A stretch of 64,000 nucleotides of DNA, from positions 1,116,001 through 1,180,000 of the forward strand of contig JAXGLO010000001.1 of NCBI GenBank assembly GCA_040769125.1, in the 5' to 3' direction. Under the pieces are notes generated by a model that did not search any database, was not told the DNA's origin, and saw only the letters and a list, made by a program, of their open reading frames with translations. Numbering within the stretch: the first letter of the stretch is position 1; the number at the start of each line of letters is the position of its first letter. This DNA comes from CAIXSE01 sp040769125. Its GTDB lineage: Bacteria > Actinomycetota > Thermoleophilia > UBA2241. Positions 18,992 through 26,803 of the stretch are shown in pieces. Both the position numbers and the translations under genes were made by a program.

Positions 18992-19788
18992 CGAGACCAG
19001 TCTCCACCCTCGACAAGCCATGTGAAGACTCGGTCAGCCAAAGCGTCAAACTCATCAGCGGTGCACATGTGTCGCATGCTAAACCATGAGAATGCCTTCA
19101 GCCTGTCTGCCTGCACATGGAAGTTCGGGTGGTACTTGTTGCGGTAGCGGGAGAACGCTCCGTTTGCCATGACCATGAAGTCGCATCGTGGGTACCGGGT
19201 TGCTACCTCCAGGTACTGCATCATCTGGAAGGAGAGCCGTTCGTGGGCGTTGCCGTCAATCTGCCTACCGACACTGGACTTGGCTGTCTTGTACTCTAGC
19301 AGCACCTTGGCGGCCATCACACCGGAGTCCTCGAGGACCATCGTGTCGTCAAAGCGGGTTGTCATGCCGCTGTACATGTTTGGGTATTGCTCGCCAGAGA
19401 AAGGACCTGACGAGGGTGCATAGCGTGCGATGACTTCCGGTACTCCAGGGAAGCTGGCAAGCATTTCATCAACCCTAAACGTCGTCTGGAACCACATCTC
19501 GTCTCGGTCGACTGCGGTGTGTATGCCTTCCGTCTCGCCTGGCAGATATGCCACCCTTTTCCCGTATTCAAGCCGCTGATAGTGTTTCTGGCCACCGAGA
19601 GACAGAGTCGTGCCGGTCGCGCCCGCGCGACTTAATACCCGACCTAGTTCAATCCACCAAGTCCGGATCAGGTGCTCGAACTGTTCACCCTCTCTTCGCG
19701 AGCCGGTTCCCGTGTTGGCGACACTGGCACTGGCCTCGAAATCCTGCAGCTTGAGCGAAAGGAGCCGGAAAGCATGGGGCAAGTTCAC
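18988..19788 (-). CDS. Probable type II restriction endonuclease
   Basis: The preferred start is the GTG at 19788 behind AGGAGG (266 aa); an open frame extends to 19863. A PD-(D/E)xK-like core is visible: FDDTMVLEDS, then LLEYKTAKSS (D172/D173 and E190-x-K192 in the 291-aa numbering), followed by a mixed helix-strand segment with FMVMANGAF. It is directly upstream of, and overlaps, a D12 methyltransferase, the normal arrangement of a type II system. No named endonuclease family is recognised, so the role rests on motif and context. Confidence 0.65.
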   Translation of the reverse strand: MNLPHAFRLLSLKLQDFEASASVANTGTGSRREGEQFEHLIRTWWIELGRVLSRAGATGTTLSLGGQKHYQRLEYGKRVAYLPGETEGIHTAVDRDEMWFQTTFRVDEMLASFPGVPEVIARYAPSSGPFSGEQYPNMYSGMTTRFDDTMVLEDSGVMAAKVLLEYKTAKSSVGRQIDGNAHERLSFQMMQYLEVATRYPRCDFMVMANGAFSRYRNKYHPNFHVQADRLKAFSWFSMRHMCTADEFDALADRVFTWLVEGGDWSR

Positions 19789-20044
19789 GTCTGCACGTCC
19801 TCCTGAGCGTTGCGAGAACCACGTCGCGCACGCAGCAGGCGTGCAGCAGTGGGCTGTGGGCACCCTCAGGCTACCATTGGGGACGGATGCAGAGTAGTGT
19901 GGTAGTCCGCAACGTCGCGTCAGTTAGTGTCCTAAGAGTGTCCGAAAGCGTGGTGTACGAAGAATCTCAGAGCGGTCGTCTTGAAGAAGAGGCGACCACT
20001 GCTCCATCCTTGAGGGTGACGAAGCCCAGGACAAGGAGGAGTCA

Positions 20045-20336
20045 GTGGCCGAGAACAGGATGGACCTTCTCGCCTGGCTGCGCAAGCAGCTGGCTGAGGC
20101 CGAGCCCGATCTGCTGCGCGAGGGTGGTGCGCACGTTCGCCGAGAGCCTCATGAGCGCCAAGGCTGACGCCCTCTGCGGCGCCCCTTCGGCGAGCGCAGC
20201 AGCGAGCGCGTGAACCGCAGGGACGGCTACAGTCCCCGCTCCTTCGACACGCGCACCGGCACGATTGCCTTGGCCGTGCCCAAGCTGAGGAGTGGCAGCT
20301 ACTCCCCGGGCTGGCTGCTCGAGTGCCGGCGTCGAG
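20045..20336 (+). pseudogene. N-terminal fragment of an IS256-family transposase, frameshifted
   Basis: Starting at the GTG at 20045, the translation VAENRMDLLAWLRKQLAEAE is typical of the N-terminus of actinobacterial IS256-family (mutator) transposases. A frameshift after ...DLLRE and a second near 20190 must be crossed to continue through LCGAP, FGERSSERVNRRDGY and RTGTIALAVPKLRSGSY to GWLLECRRR. The catalytic DDE region is absent. At about 20336 the sequence switches to an integrase fragment. The stretch 19930-19960 may hold the element's left inverted repeat. Confidence 0.75.
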
Positions 20337-20675
20337 ACGCCCGCGGATCTCGAGGAGGCGAAGGTCGACGCGGCGGCTTACCTGCTCGTGAACGACGCCG
20401 GCGAGCCGATAGATCCGGACGTCGTCGGTCGACAGTTTCGGCTCGCAGTCAAGGTCGCTGGCTTGCCGAACATCCCGCTGCACGGCCTACGGCACACGCA
20501 TGCGTCGATCCTGCTGCATGCCGGCGCGCGCCTGGCGGTGGTGTCTCAGCGGATTGGTCGCTCAAGCTCGAGCGTGACGCTGAACGTCTACACACCCGCG
20601 CGCTTCGCGGCGCCCAGGCGGAGGCTGCTTGCAGGTTTGCGGATCGCATCACGAAGGCCGCAAGCACACCACTAG
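20337..20675 (+). pseudogene. C-terminal fragment of a tyrosine recombinase (phage-type integrase)
   Basis: The 110-odd residues contain NDAGEPIDPDVVGRQF and the catalytic-domain box LHGLRHTHASILLHAG (H-x-x-R), then VSQRIGRSSSSVTLNVYTPA, which holds the tyrosine region. The N-terminal SAM-like and core-binding domains are missing, replaced by the IS256 fragment. It lies 88 bp from the intact tRNA-Thr, where an island integrase normally sits, and is the likely remnant of the enzyme that inserted the island. Confidence 0.75.
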
Positions 20676-20762
20676 AAAGTTAGTTGTTGGAAAATGTTGG
20701 CAAGGGTGCACAACGAGAGTGCGGGCGGTTGCATTGTTTTCCTGCGGTTTGCAGGGAAAAGC

Positions 20763-20838
20763 TGGAGCCGACGCGGGGAATCGAACCCCGGACCCCATCA
20801 TTACGAGTGATGTGCTCTGCCAGCTGAGCTACGTCGGC
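20763..20838 (-). tRNA. tRNA-Thr (CGT)
   Basis: The 76-nt cloverleaf on the minus strand has acceptor GCCGACG/CGTCGGC, anticodon loop CTCGTAA (anticodon CGT), T loop TTCGATT and an encoded CCA. Its 3' end forms the right border of the 16446-20762 island. The following 20839-21036 holds no recognisable gene. Confidence 0.97.
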
Positions 20839-21036
20839 TCTCGTGAAGCGCAGAGATTGTAGGACACCGACGCCTGCTTCGCAAAACGCCGGCGAGGCGA
20901 GCGCTCGACCGTCGTGTGCTCAGCCGGGTGCCATCACAGGGTGCGGTGGCGGATAGGTGTGGCCGTGCTCTACGCCATCAGGGAGCGGACAGGCGCGGCT
21001 GCGGTTGTGTTCTGCAGGTGGCGAGGGAAGAGGGGA

Positions 21037-21112
21037 TGGAGCCCGGTCACGGACTCGAACCGTGGACCCCCTCCTTACCATGGAGGTGCTCTGCCGACTG
21101 AGCTAACCGGGC
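21037..21112 (-). tRNA. tRNA-Thr (GGT)
   Basis: The 76-nt cloverleaf has acceptor GCCCGGT/ACCGGGC, anticodon loop ATGGTAA (anticodon GGT), T loop TTCGAGT and an encoded CCA. It is only 5 bp from tRNA-Tyr, so the two are probably co-transcribed (Tyr first). Confidence 0.97.
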
Positions 21113-21117
21113 ACTGC

Positions 21118-21202
21118 TGGTGGGGGAGCTAGGATTCGAACCTAGGTAGGCTGCGCCAACGGATTTACAGTCCGCCCCCTTTAGCCACTCGGGCACTCCC
21201 CC
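21118..21202 (-). tRNA. tRNA-Tyr (GTA)
   Basis: An 85-nt class II tRNA with a long variable arm: acceptor GGGGGAG/CTCCCCC, anticodon loop CTGTAAA (anticodon GTA), T loop TTCGAAT, encoded CCA. Confidence 0.97.
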
Positions 21203-21321
21203 AGGAGCGAGGGCAGATGTTAAAGGAAAGGACGCCCCCTTTCAACCATCCCGGCGCCGTCGGCGAGCCTGAGGTAGAGGCGGCCGGGTCGCCAAGGGGA
21301 AGACGGGTTTGGCCGCGGAGA

Positions 21322-21352
21322 GCGCCGCCCGCCGGCGGGGTGCGGGCGGCGC
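21322..21352. terminator. GC hairpin in a 328-bp gene-free stretch
   Basis: Perfect 11-bp arms gcgccgcccgc (21322-21332) and gcgggcggcgc (21342-21352) surround a 9-base loop, with no T tract. The remaining sequence between tRNA-Tyr and tRNA-Met (21203-21530) has a loose repeat (two ctgcgc...caggtcg.ctgg blocks near 21414-21470) and no convincing gene. Confidence 0.35.
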
Positions 21353-21530
21353 CTCCATGCTGCATTCGTCCACGCGAGGGTTGAGCGGTGAGCCAGGTTG
21401 CGATGAGGTTGAGACTGCGCGCTGCAGGTCGACTGGGAGGAGTCTGGGCTGCGCACCGCAGGTCGGCTGGCAGTCACGCCTGCGGATTTGAGCGTCGTCT
21501 TCGCGTGTGGTAGGTTGGCATCCTTCCGGT

Positions 21531-21607
21531 GGCGGCGTAGCTCAGCTGGTCAGAGCAGCGGAATCATAATCCGCGTGTCGTAGGTTCGAGTCCTACCGCC
21601 GCTACCA
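21531..21607 (+). tRNA. tRNA-Met (CAT), elongator type
   Basis: The 77-nt cloverleaf has acceptor GGCGGCG/CGCCGCT (a G-U closing pair), anticodon loop ATCATAA (anticodon CAT), T loop TTCGAGT and an encoded CCA. A tRNA-Ile with a lysidine-modified CAT anticodon cannot be fully excluded. It lacks initiator features such as the GGG/CCC anticodon stem. Confidence 0.9.
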
Positions 21608-21630
21608 CATATTTGCAGAACAAACGTACA

Positions 21631-21665
21631 AAGGCCCCCCGCCACGGAGCGTGACGGGGGGCCTT
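21631..21665. terminator. Rho-independent-type hairpin after tRNA-Met
   Basis: Perfect 11-bp arms aaggccccccg and cggggggcctt enclose a loop that can pair further (cac...gtg). The symmetrical A and T ends would let it work in both directions. It begins 24 bases after the tRNA. Confidence 0.75.
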
Positions 21666-21807
21666 ATGCTACGCGTTTGCTACGCACCGACGGCGACCAG
21701 CTGGCGAGCAGTCTTCGTGAGGTCGACCCTCTCTTCTGGCTAGCGGATTCGCCCTGCGTGTGCTGCGTCCGTTAAGCGGGTCGGCTGCGCCGCGGTACTA
21801 TGTCGAC

Positions 21808-22281
21808 GTGACTCACGCTCCCTTCATCGGTGTGCTCAGCGACACGCACGGTTACTACGATCCGCAGCTCGACGAGCTTTTCGCCGGCGCGGCGCACATT
21901 GTGCACGCCGGCGACATCAACGATGCTGCAACGCTCGTGCGCCTGCGGCGGCTCGCTCCCCTCACGGCTGTGGCCGGCAACACCGACCTGCACGATCCGC
22001 GGCTCGATCTGCCGTGGGAGGCGCAGGTCGAGGTCGCCGGCCTGCGTCTCATCGTCTGCCACATCGGCAGGAGCCTGATGGGGCGCCACGACCCGGTGGC
22101 GGAGGGCTTCGACGTGGTGATCAGCGGCCACAGTCATCGCGCAGCCGTCGAGTGGCGCGGCGAGACACTCTTCCTGAACCCCGGGTCGGCCGGTCGGGCG
22201 CGTTTCGGTGGCGCTCGCACCGCCGCCGTCATCTCCGTCGGCGGCGGCCGACCTGAGCCCCAGATCGTAGCGCTCGCCTGA
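21808..22281 (+). CDS. YfcE/MJ0936-type metallophosphoesterase
   Basis: The preferred start is the GTG at 21808, giving 157 aa that begin with THAPFIGVLSDTHGYYD. A GTG at 21760 adds 16 unconserved residues. The motifs are LSDTHG, IVHAGDI, VAGNTD (GNHD type), CHIG and ISGHSHR, the full metal-ligand set of small calcineurin-like phosphodiesterases. A TACTAT -10 box at 21796-21801 ends six bases before the GTG, which suggests a leaderless mRNA. The natural substrate is unknown; family members cleave phosphodiesters in vitro. Confidence 0.88.
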   Translation: MTHAPFIGVLSDTHGYYDPQLDELFAGAAHIVHAGDINDAATLVRLRRLAPLTAVAGNTDLHDPRLDLPWEAQVEVAGLRLIVCHIGRSLMGRHDPVAEGFDVVISGHSHRAAVEWRGETLFLNPGSAGRARFGGARTAAVISVGGGRPEPQIVALA

Positions 22282-22427
22282 GCGGCGGCGGGTGGCGGCA
22301 GCGGGGCATGCGTTCGTCGATTGCGATACCGCCGACGCTCACGCGGCTCCTGCATCTGGCGTGGAGGGAGGTCGCGTGGAGCGAAAGAGAGACGGGATCC
22401 GCGAAGATCCCGTGGTGATGCGGGCGA

Positions 22428-22504
<77 letters not shown>

Positions 22505-22541
22505 GCGCGGAGCGGATTCTATCGAAGGGCGGGCGGGCGTG

Positions 22542-23639
22542 CTACCGTGTCCCGCGCCCTCCCGCGCCGACGCCGACGCTCCGGCCTAGAGACGAGAGCA
22601 GCGCTTTGATGCTCTCGTTGATCGCCTCGGCTGTCTCGTGCGCGTCGGCTTTCTCAGGGTAGATCTCGTACTTGGCGCGGTACTCGAGCGGCGTGAGGTT
22701 GGGCATCACGACGTTCGCGCCCCGCATGAGGGCGTGCGTCCGCCCGGCCGCCTTGTCGGCGAGCGAGAGGGCGGTGGTGGCGGGGAGGTTCGCGTCCGGC
22801 CGTGCCAGCCGGGTAAGAGCCACCACCTTGCACGTCATGAGCTCGGTGTTGGGCGCCTGATCGGCGGGCCAATCGCCGTTCGCAGTGCGCTCGGCGAACT
22901 CGCGACCCAGGGGTGTGGCGGGGTGGGGGAGGTATGGCCCGATGCCGATCATGTCCATATCCATGCTGCGGAACAGATCGATGTCGTCGGCGATGCTGGC
23001 GTGCGTCTGGCCGGGGATGCCGACCATAATGCCTGTGCCGGCCTCGTAGCCGAGCTCCTGCAGGCGCGTCAGATAGGCGAGGCGGTCGCCGACCTTGCCC
23101 GGCAGGCCGGGGTGGATGTGGCGGTACAGCTCCTCGTCCGAGGTCTCGAAGCGCAGGAGGTAGCGGTCGGCGCCGGCCTTGCGCCAGAGGGCGAGGTCGT
23201 CGTCCGAGCGCTCGCCGAAGCTCAGCGTGATCGCCGCGATGCCGGTCTCGCTGCGGATGCGCCGCAGGATGCCGGCCATCCATGCGGCGCGGATGCCGTA
23301 GTCCTCGCCGGACTGCATCACCAGGGTGCCGTACCCGAACTCCTCGGCGCGGCGCGCGCAGTCGACGACCGCCTCGGCCGGCATGCGGTAACGGGCCACT
23401 TCGCGGTTACCGGCGCGGATGCCGCAGTAGGAGCACTTGCGCGCGCAGTAGTTGGAGATCTCGACGAGGCCACGGAGATGCACGGCGTCGCCGACGTAGC
23501 GGCGGCGGGCGTCGTCGGCCGCCGCCCAGAGTGTCTTGAGGCGCGATTCGTCGGTCTCGCGGAGCCAGTGCTCGATGGCCTCACGGGTGAGGGCGTCGCC
23601 GACGCCGGGGGCCGGGACCGCCTGCGGCCGCCCGGCCAT
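22542..23639 (-). CDS. hydE: [FeFe]-hydrogenase maturase HydE (radical SAM)
   Basis: The protein is 365 aa from the ATG at 23639, whose A is shared with the hydF stop codon (TGATG). The open frame extends further upstream, but only as a shadow of hydF. The radical SAM cluster motif is SNYCARKCSYCGIRAGN near residue 70. GIMVGIPGQTHASIADDI and MDMIGIGPYLPHPATPLG are typical HydE segments. HydE acts on the HydG-made Fe(CO)2CN synthon during H-cluster assembly. It is the last gene of the hydG-TM1266-aspA-like-hydF-hydE operon. Confidence 0.95.
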   Translation of the reverse strand: MAGRPQAVPAPGVGDALTREAIEHWLRETDESRLKTLWAAADDARRRYVGDAVHLRGLVEISNYCARKCSYCGIRAGNREVARYRMPAEAVVDCARRAEEFGYGTLVMQSGEDYGIRAAWMAGILRRIRSETGIAAITLSFGERSDDDLALWRKAGADRYLLRFETSDEELYRHIHPGLPGKVGDRLAYLTRLQELGYEAGTGIMVGIPGQTHASIADDIDLFRSMDMDMIGIGPYLPHPATPLGREFAERTANGDWPADQAPNTELMTCKVVALTRLARPDANLPATTALSLADKAAGRTHALMRGANVVMPNLTPLEYRAKYEIYPEKADAHETAEAINESIKALLSSLGRSVGVGAGGRGTR

Positions 23640-24946
23640 CAGCAGAGGTCGTCTACGGCCTGGCTTGCAGGCAGGTCGGCGGTGACGGCGGGCGGCGCGG
23701 TGTGCCCGGCACGTTTCGCCTGGGCGGCGCGCATCGCCTCGAGCGCCGCAGGGAAGGGCTGCAGGGCGCGTTCGAAGATGCCGAGGCTGAAGGCGATCAC
23801 GAGACCGTAGTTGGTGATCGGAACTCCTGCCTGCTTGCAGCGCATGATCCGGCCGAGCATGGCGCGCCGGTTGAAGGTGCAGCCGCCACAGTGAATGACG
23901 AGATCCCACGACGAGAGGTCGTCGGGGAAGTCGTGGCCCTGTACGTGCTCAATGTTGAGCTTGCCGCCCACGTACTGGGTCAGCCAGCGTGGAATCTTGA
24001 CGCGGCCGATGTCCTCGGCGATCGGGTGGTGGCTGCAGGCCTCGGCGATGAGGATCCGGGCGCCGCTCTTGAGGTCGTCGACCGCGAGGGTGCCCTCTAC
24101 CTGGGTCGTCAGGTCGCCCTTGAAGCGGCTGAAGAGGATGCTGAAGCTTGTTATGGGAACCTCGGGCGGCGTATCGGCGGCGACCTTCAGGAACGCTTGC
24201 GAGTCGGTGACAACCAGCCTGGGAGGGCGCTTCAGATTCTCAAGGGCGGTCTTGAGCTCCCGTTCCTTGACAGCCAGCGCCATGGCGTCGTTGTCCATGA
24301 GGTCGCGGATGGCCTGCACCTGCGGCAGGATCAGGCGGCCGCGCGGCGCCTCCTTGTCGATGGGGGCCACCAGGACGGCGAGCTCGCCTGAGTAGACGAG
24401 GTCGCCGAGGATGGTGGGGTTGTCGATGAAGTCCGGAGGCGCGTTGTCGAGCAGCGCCTGACGGAAGTCGAGGATGCCGCGCCCCTCGCTGGCGGCCGTG
24501 AAAACCGGGGTGATGCCGAGGTCCTGCAGGCGCTTCACCGGCGTCGGCCGATCCACCAGGTCGGCTTTGTTGAAGACGACGACCACCGGAGTCTTGCGCT
24601 CCTGGAACTCGTCGAGGATGCCGTCCTCATACTCGCCCCAGGCGTCGGCCTCGGTGACGAGCACGCCGAGGTCGGTGCGGTCGAAGATCTGCATGGTGCG
24701 TCGCGCGCGGAGCTCGCCGAGGACGCCGATGTCGTCGATGCCGGCGGTGTCGATGAACAGCACCGGCCCCAGGGGCAGAAGCTCCATCGGCTTCTCGACG
24801 GGGTCGGTGGTGGTGCCAGCGAAATCGGAGACGATCGAGACCTCCTGGCGCGTGATCGCGTTCAGGAGGCTGCTCTTGCCGACGTTGCGGCGGCCGAAGA
24901 TCCCAATGTGAAGCCGCATACCGCGCGGCGTGTCCATCAAGCCCAC
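23639..24946 (-). CDS. hydF: [FeFe]-hydrogenase maturation GTPase HydF
   Basis: The protein is 435 aa with a GTG start at 24946 behind AGGAGGAG. The GTPase domain has FGRRNVGKSSLLNAI (P loop), TTTDPVEK, DTAGIDD and FNKADLV. A dimerisation region follows, and the C-terminal [4Fe-4S] ligands sit in EACSHHP and HCGGCTFNRR. HydF is the scaffold that holds the di-iron subcluster before transfer to HydA. It overlaps hydE by one base. The first 13 codons are imperfectly duplicated in a mini-ORF just upstream (24958-25056). Confidence 0.97.
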   Translation of the reverse strand: MGLMDTPRGMRLHIGIFGRRNVGKSSLLNAITRQEVSIVSDFAGTTTDPVEKPMELLPLGPVLFIDTAGIDDIGVLGELRARRTMQIFDRTDLGVLVTEADAWGEYEDGILDEFQERKTPVVVVFNKADLVDRPTPVKRLQDLGITPVFTAASEGRGILDFRQALLDNAPPDFIDNPTILGDLVYSGELAVLVAPIDKEAPRGRLILPQVQAIRDLMDNDAMALAVKERELKTALENLKRPPRLVVTDSQAFLKVAADTPPEVPITSFSILFSRFKGDLTTQVEGTLAVDDLKSGARILIAEACSHHPIAEDIGRVKIPRWLTQYVGGKLNIEHVQGHDFPDDLSSWDLVIHCGGCTFNRRAMLGRIMRCKQAGVPITNYGLVIAFSLGIFERALQPFPAALEAMRAAQAKRAGHTAPPAVTADLPASQAVDDLC

Positions 24947-24957
24947 GGGCTCTCCTC

Positions 24958-25056
24958 CTATGCCGCGATCGGCGGCCTCGAAGTGGCAGGGATTGTCTGC
25001 GGTGCGCGGAGGGCTGTATGAAGCTGCATACCGCGCGTCGTATCCGCCAGGCCCAT
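24958..25056 (-). repeat. Mini-ORF duplicating the hydF N-terminus
   Basis: Between the aspartase-like gene and hydF, an ATG at 25056 opens a 32-codon frame beginning MGLADTTRGMQLH. HydF itself begins (M)GLMDTPRGMRLH. About 32 of 40 nucleotides match between the two starts. After codon 13 the similarity ends and the frame stops at TAG (24958-24960), just before the hydF ribosome-binding site. It is either the scar of a tandem duplication or a translated leader peptide. Confidence 0.6.
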
Positions 25057-25059
25057 CCC

Positions 25060-26490
25060 TCAGCCTTCCGCGGAGCGACCGAGCTGCTGCGGCTGGCCGA
25101 GCCGGCAGACCGCCTCGGCGCTGAGCAGCTCGTCGTAGTCGGCGGCCGAGAGCAGGCCTTTGGCGAGGACCACGTCACGGATCGTTGAAGCACCCTCCCG
25201 GACTGCGCGCATGACCTCGCATGCCGCCTCGTAGCCGATCTCTGGCACGAGCGCCGCAGCGGCCGCGCTGGAGGCGTGAACGTGCGCCGCGCAGCGCTCC
25301 TCGTCGGCTTCGATGCCCTCCACGCAGTGGCGTCGCAGGATCTCGCAGGCGTTGGTCAGATGCGTGAGATCTTCGAGCAGGCAGCCGGCGACGAGCGGCA
25401 GGAACGAATTGAGCTCGAGGGTGCCGAGGCCGCAGGCCGTCGCGATCGTGGCGTCGTGGCCCACGGTGAGCAGGGCGACCTGGCTCACGGCCTCGGGGAT
25501 CACGGGGCTGACCTGCCCCGGCATGATGTTCGCGCCGGCCTGGCGGCGCGGCAGGATGATCTCGCCGAAGCCGGCCTCGGGGCCGGAACTCATGAGACGC
25601 AGGTCGCCGCAGATCTTGAGGAGGTTCATGGCGTGCGTCTTGAGGATGCCGGAGACCTCGACGAAGACGTCGGCGTTCTGGGTCGCCTCGGTGAGGTTCT
25701 CGGCCCGGGCGAACCCGACCGAGGTGAGCTCGCGCAGGGCGTCGACCACCCGGAAGATGTACTGGCGCGGCGCCGCGAACCCGGTGCCGATGGTGGTGCC
25801 GCCGAGGTTGACCACACGCAGGCGCTCCTCGCACTTGGAGATGCGCCAGCGGTCGCGGTTGAGGGCCTCAGCATAGGCGCCCATCTCGCGGCCGAGGGTC
25901 GTGAGCACGGCGTCCTGGTACTGGGTGCGCCCCACCTTGACGACGTGGGCGAAGGCTTGTTCCTTCTGCTGGAAGGCCTCCTGTAGCGCGACGACCTGGT
26001 CTTCGAGCCGGCTCAGGAGCGTGATGGCGGCGAGGCGCAGCGCCGTCGGGAAGGTGTCGTTGGCGCTCTGGTGCAGATTGACGTCGCCGAGGGGCGAGAC
26101 GCGATGGTACGCGCCTGGCGCCTCGCCGAGAAGCTGCAGGGCGCGGTTGGCGAGCACCTCGTTGACGTTCATGTTGGTGCTCGTGCCCGCGCCGCCCTGC
26201 AGGCGGTCGACGACGATCGCTGCCGCGAGCTCGCCGAGGGCGAGCTCGCGGCAGGCGCGTTCGAGGGCGTCGGCCTTGGCGTCGTCGCCGGCCCAGGCGC
26301 CGAGCGCCCGGTTGGTGCGCACGCAGGCCAGCTTGACCCAGCCGAAGGCGCGGGCGAGCTCAGGGTGTACCGGCTCGCCCGTCAACGGGAAGTTCTCGAG
26401 CGCGCGCTCGGTGTGGGCGCCGTGCAGACTCTCCGTCGGCACGGCCACCTCACCCAGGAGGTCGCGCTCGACGCGCGCGTGCTCGCTCAA
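25060..26490 (-). CDS. Aspartase/fumarase-superfamily protein with altered catalytic loop
   Basis: The protein is 476 aa, the usual aspartase length, and starts MSEHARVERDLLGEVAVP. It keeps superfamily segments such as GGAGTSTNMNVNEVLANRA, HQSANDTFPTA and GRTQYQDAV. In the catalytic loop, where aspartases have GSSIMPGKVNP, this protein reads GANIMPGQVSP. The catalytic Ser, the next Ser, the carboxylate-binding Lys and the Asn are all changed. Aspartase genes are known inside [FeFe]-hydrogenase maturation operons, possibly as an ammonia source for the dithiomethylamine bridge, but this copy may have a different reaction or none. It is flanked by the TM1266-type regulator and hydF. Confidence 0.85.
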   Translation of the reverse strand: MSEHARVERDLLGEVAVPTESLHGAHTERALENFPLTGEPVHPELARAFGWVKLACVRTNRALGAWAGDDAKADALERACRELALGELAAAIVVDRLQGGAGTSTNMNVNEVLANRALQLLGEAPGAYHRVSPLGDVNLHQSANDTFPTALRLAAITLLSRLEDQVVALQEAFQQKEQAFAHVVKVGRTQYQDAVLTTLGREMGAYAEALNRDRWRISKCEERLRVVNLGGTTIGTGFAAPRQYIFRVVDALRELTSVGFARAENLTEATQNADVFVEVSGILKTHAMNLLKICGDLRLMSSGPEAGFGEIILPRRQAGANIMPGQVSPVIPEAVSQVALLTVGHDATIATACGLGTLELNSFLPLVAGCLLEDLTHLTNACEILRRHCVEGIEADEERCAAHVHASSAAAAALVPEIGYEAACEVMRAVREGASTIRDVVLAKGLLSAADYDELLSAEAVCRLGQPQQLGRSAEG

Positions 26491-26521
26491 CGTGTGGGGA
26501 CGCTCGGAGATGTTGCGCAGC

Positions 26522-26782
26522 TCAGTGGCCGAACACCATCATCTTGGTGCAAACGCCCTCGATCGCGTTGAGCTTCTCGGCCATCTCCTGCGCTTCAGCC
26601 TCAGCGCCGAAGAACTCGATGAGGATGATCCCGCCCGGTGCGCAGGAGCCCTCGCCGACGTCGTGCAGGCCGATGCGTGACTTGATGCTGCAGCCGTGCT
26701 CCGTAAAAACCTTCTGGACGTCGACGGACTTCTTGACCCGGTCGGTCAGGTGAACACCGAGAATGACGTGGTCGTTCTGCAT
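26522..26782 (-). CDS. TM1266-family hydrogenase-system regulator
   Basis: This 86-aa protein has the typical small ACT/NikR-C-like fold pattern: HVILGVHLTDRVKKSVDVQK, then TEHGCSIKSRIGLHD and GGIILIEFFG. The family is annotated as putative iron-only hydrogenase system regulator because it is almost always found beside hydE, hydF or hydG. It lacks a DNA-binding domain, so it probably senses a ligand or metal and acts through a partner. It lies 21 bp after hydG and 31 bp before the aspartase-like gene. Confidence 0.88.
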   Translation of the reverse strand: MQNDHVILGVHLTDRVKKSVDVQKVFTEHGCSIKSRIGLHDVGEGSCAPGGIILIEFFGAEAEAQEMAEKLNAIEGVCTKMMVFGH

Positions 26783-26803
26783 GGTCGCTCCTCTCTGGAT
26801 GGG

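Larger units (their letters stand above)
16446..20762. mobile_element. Decayed genomic island inserted at tRNA-Thr(CGT)
   Basis: The segment lies between a degenerate tRNA-Thr 3'-end copy (16446-16490) and the intact tRNA-Thr gene (20763). A tyrosine-integrase fragment is the gene nearest the intact tRNA, as expected for tRNA-integrating elements. Inside are a low-GC PepSY-like gene, an R-M pair, a broken third gene and an IS256-transposase fragment. Base composition and codon use differ sharply from the flanks, most clearly at 16600-17100. The integrase is broken, so the element is presumably immobile. Confidence 0.6.
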
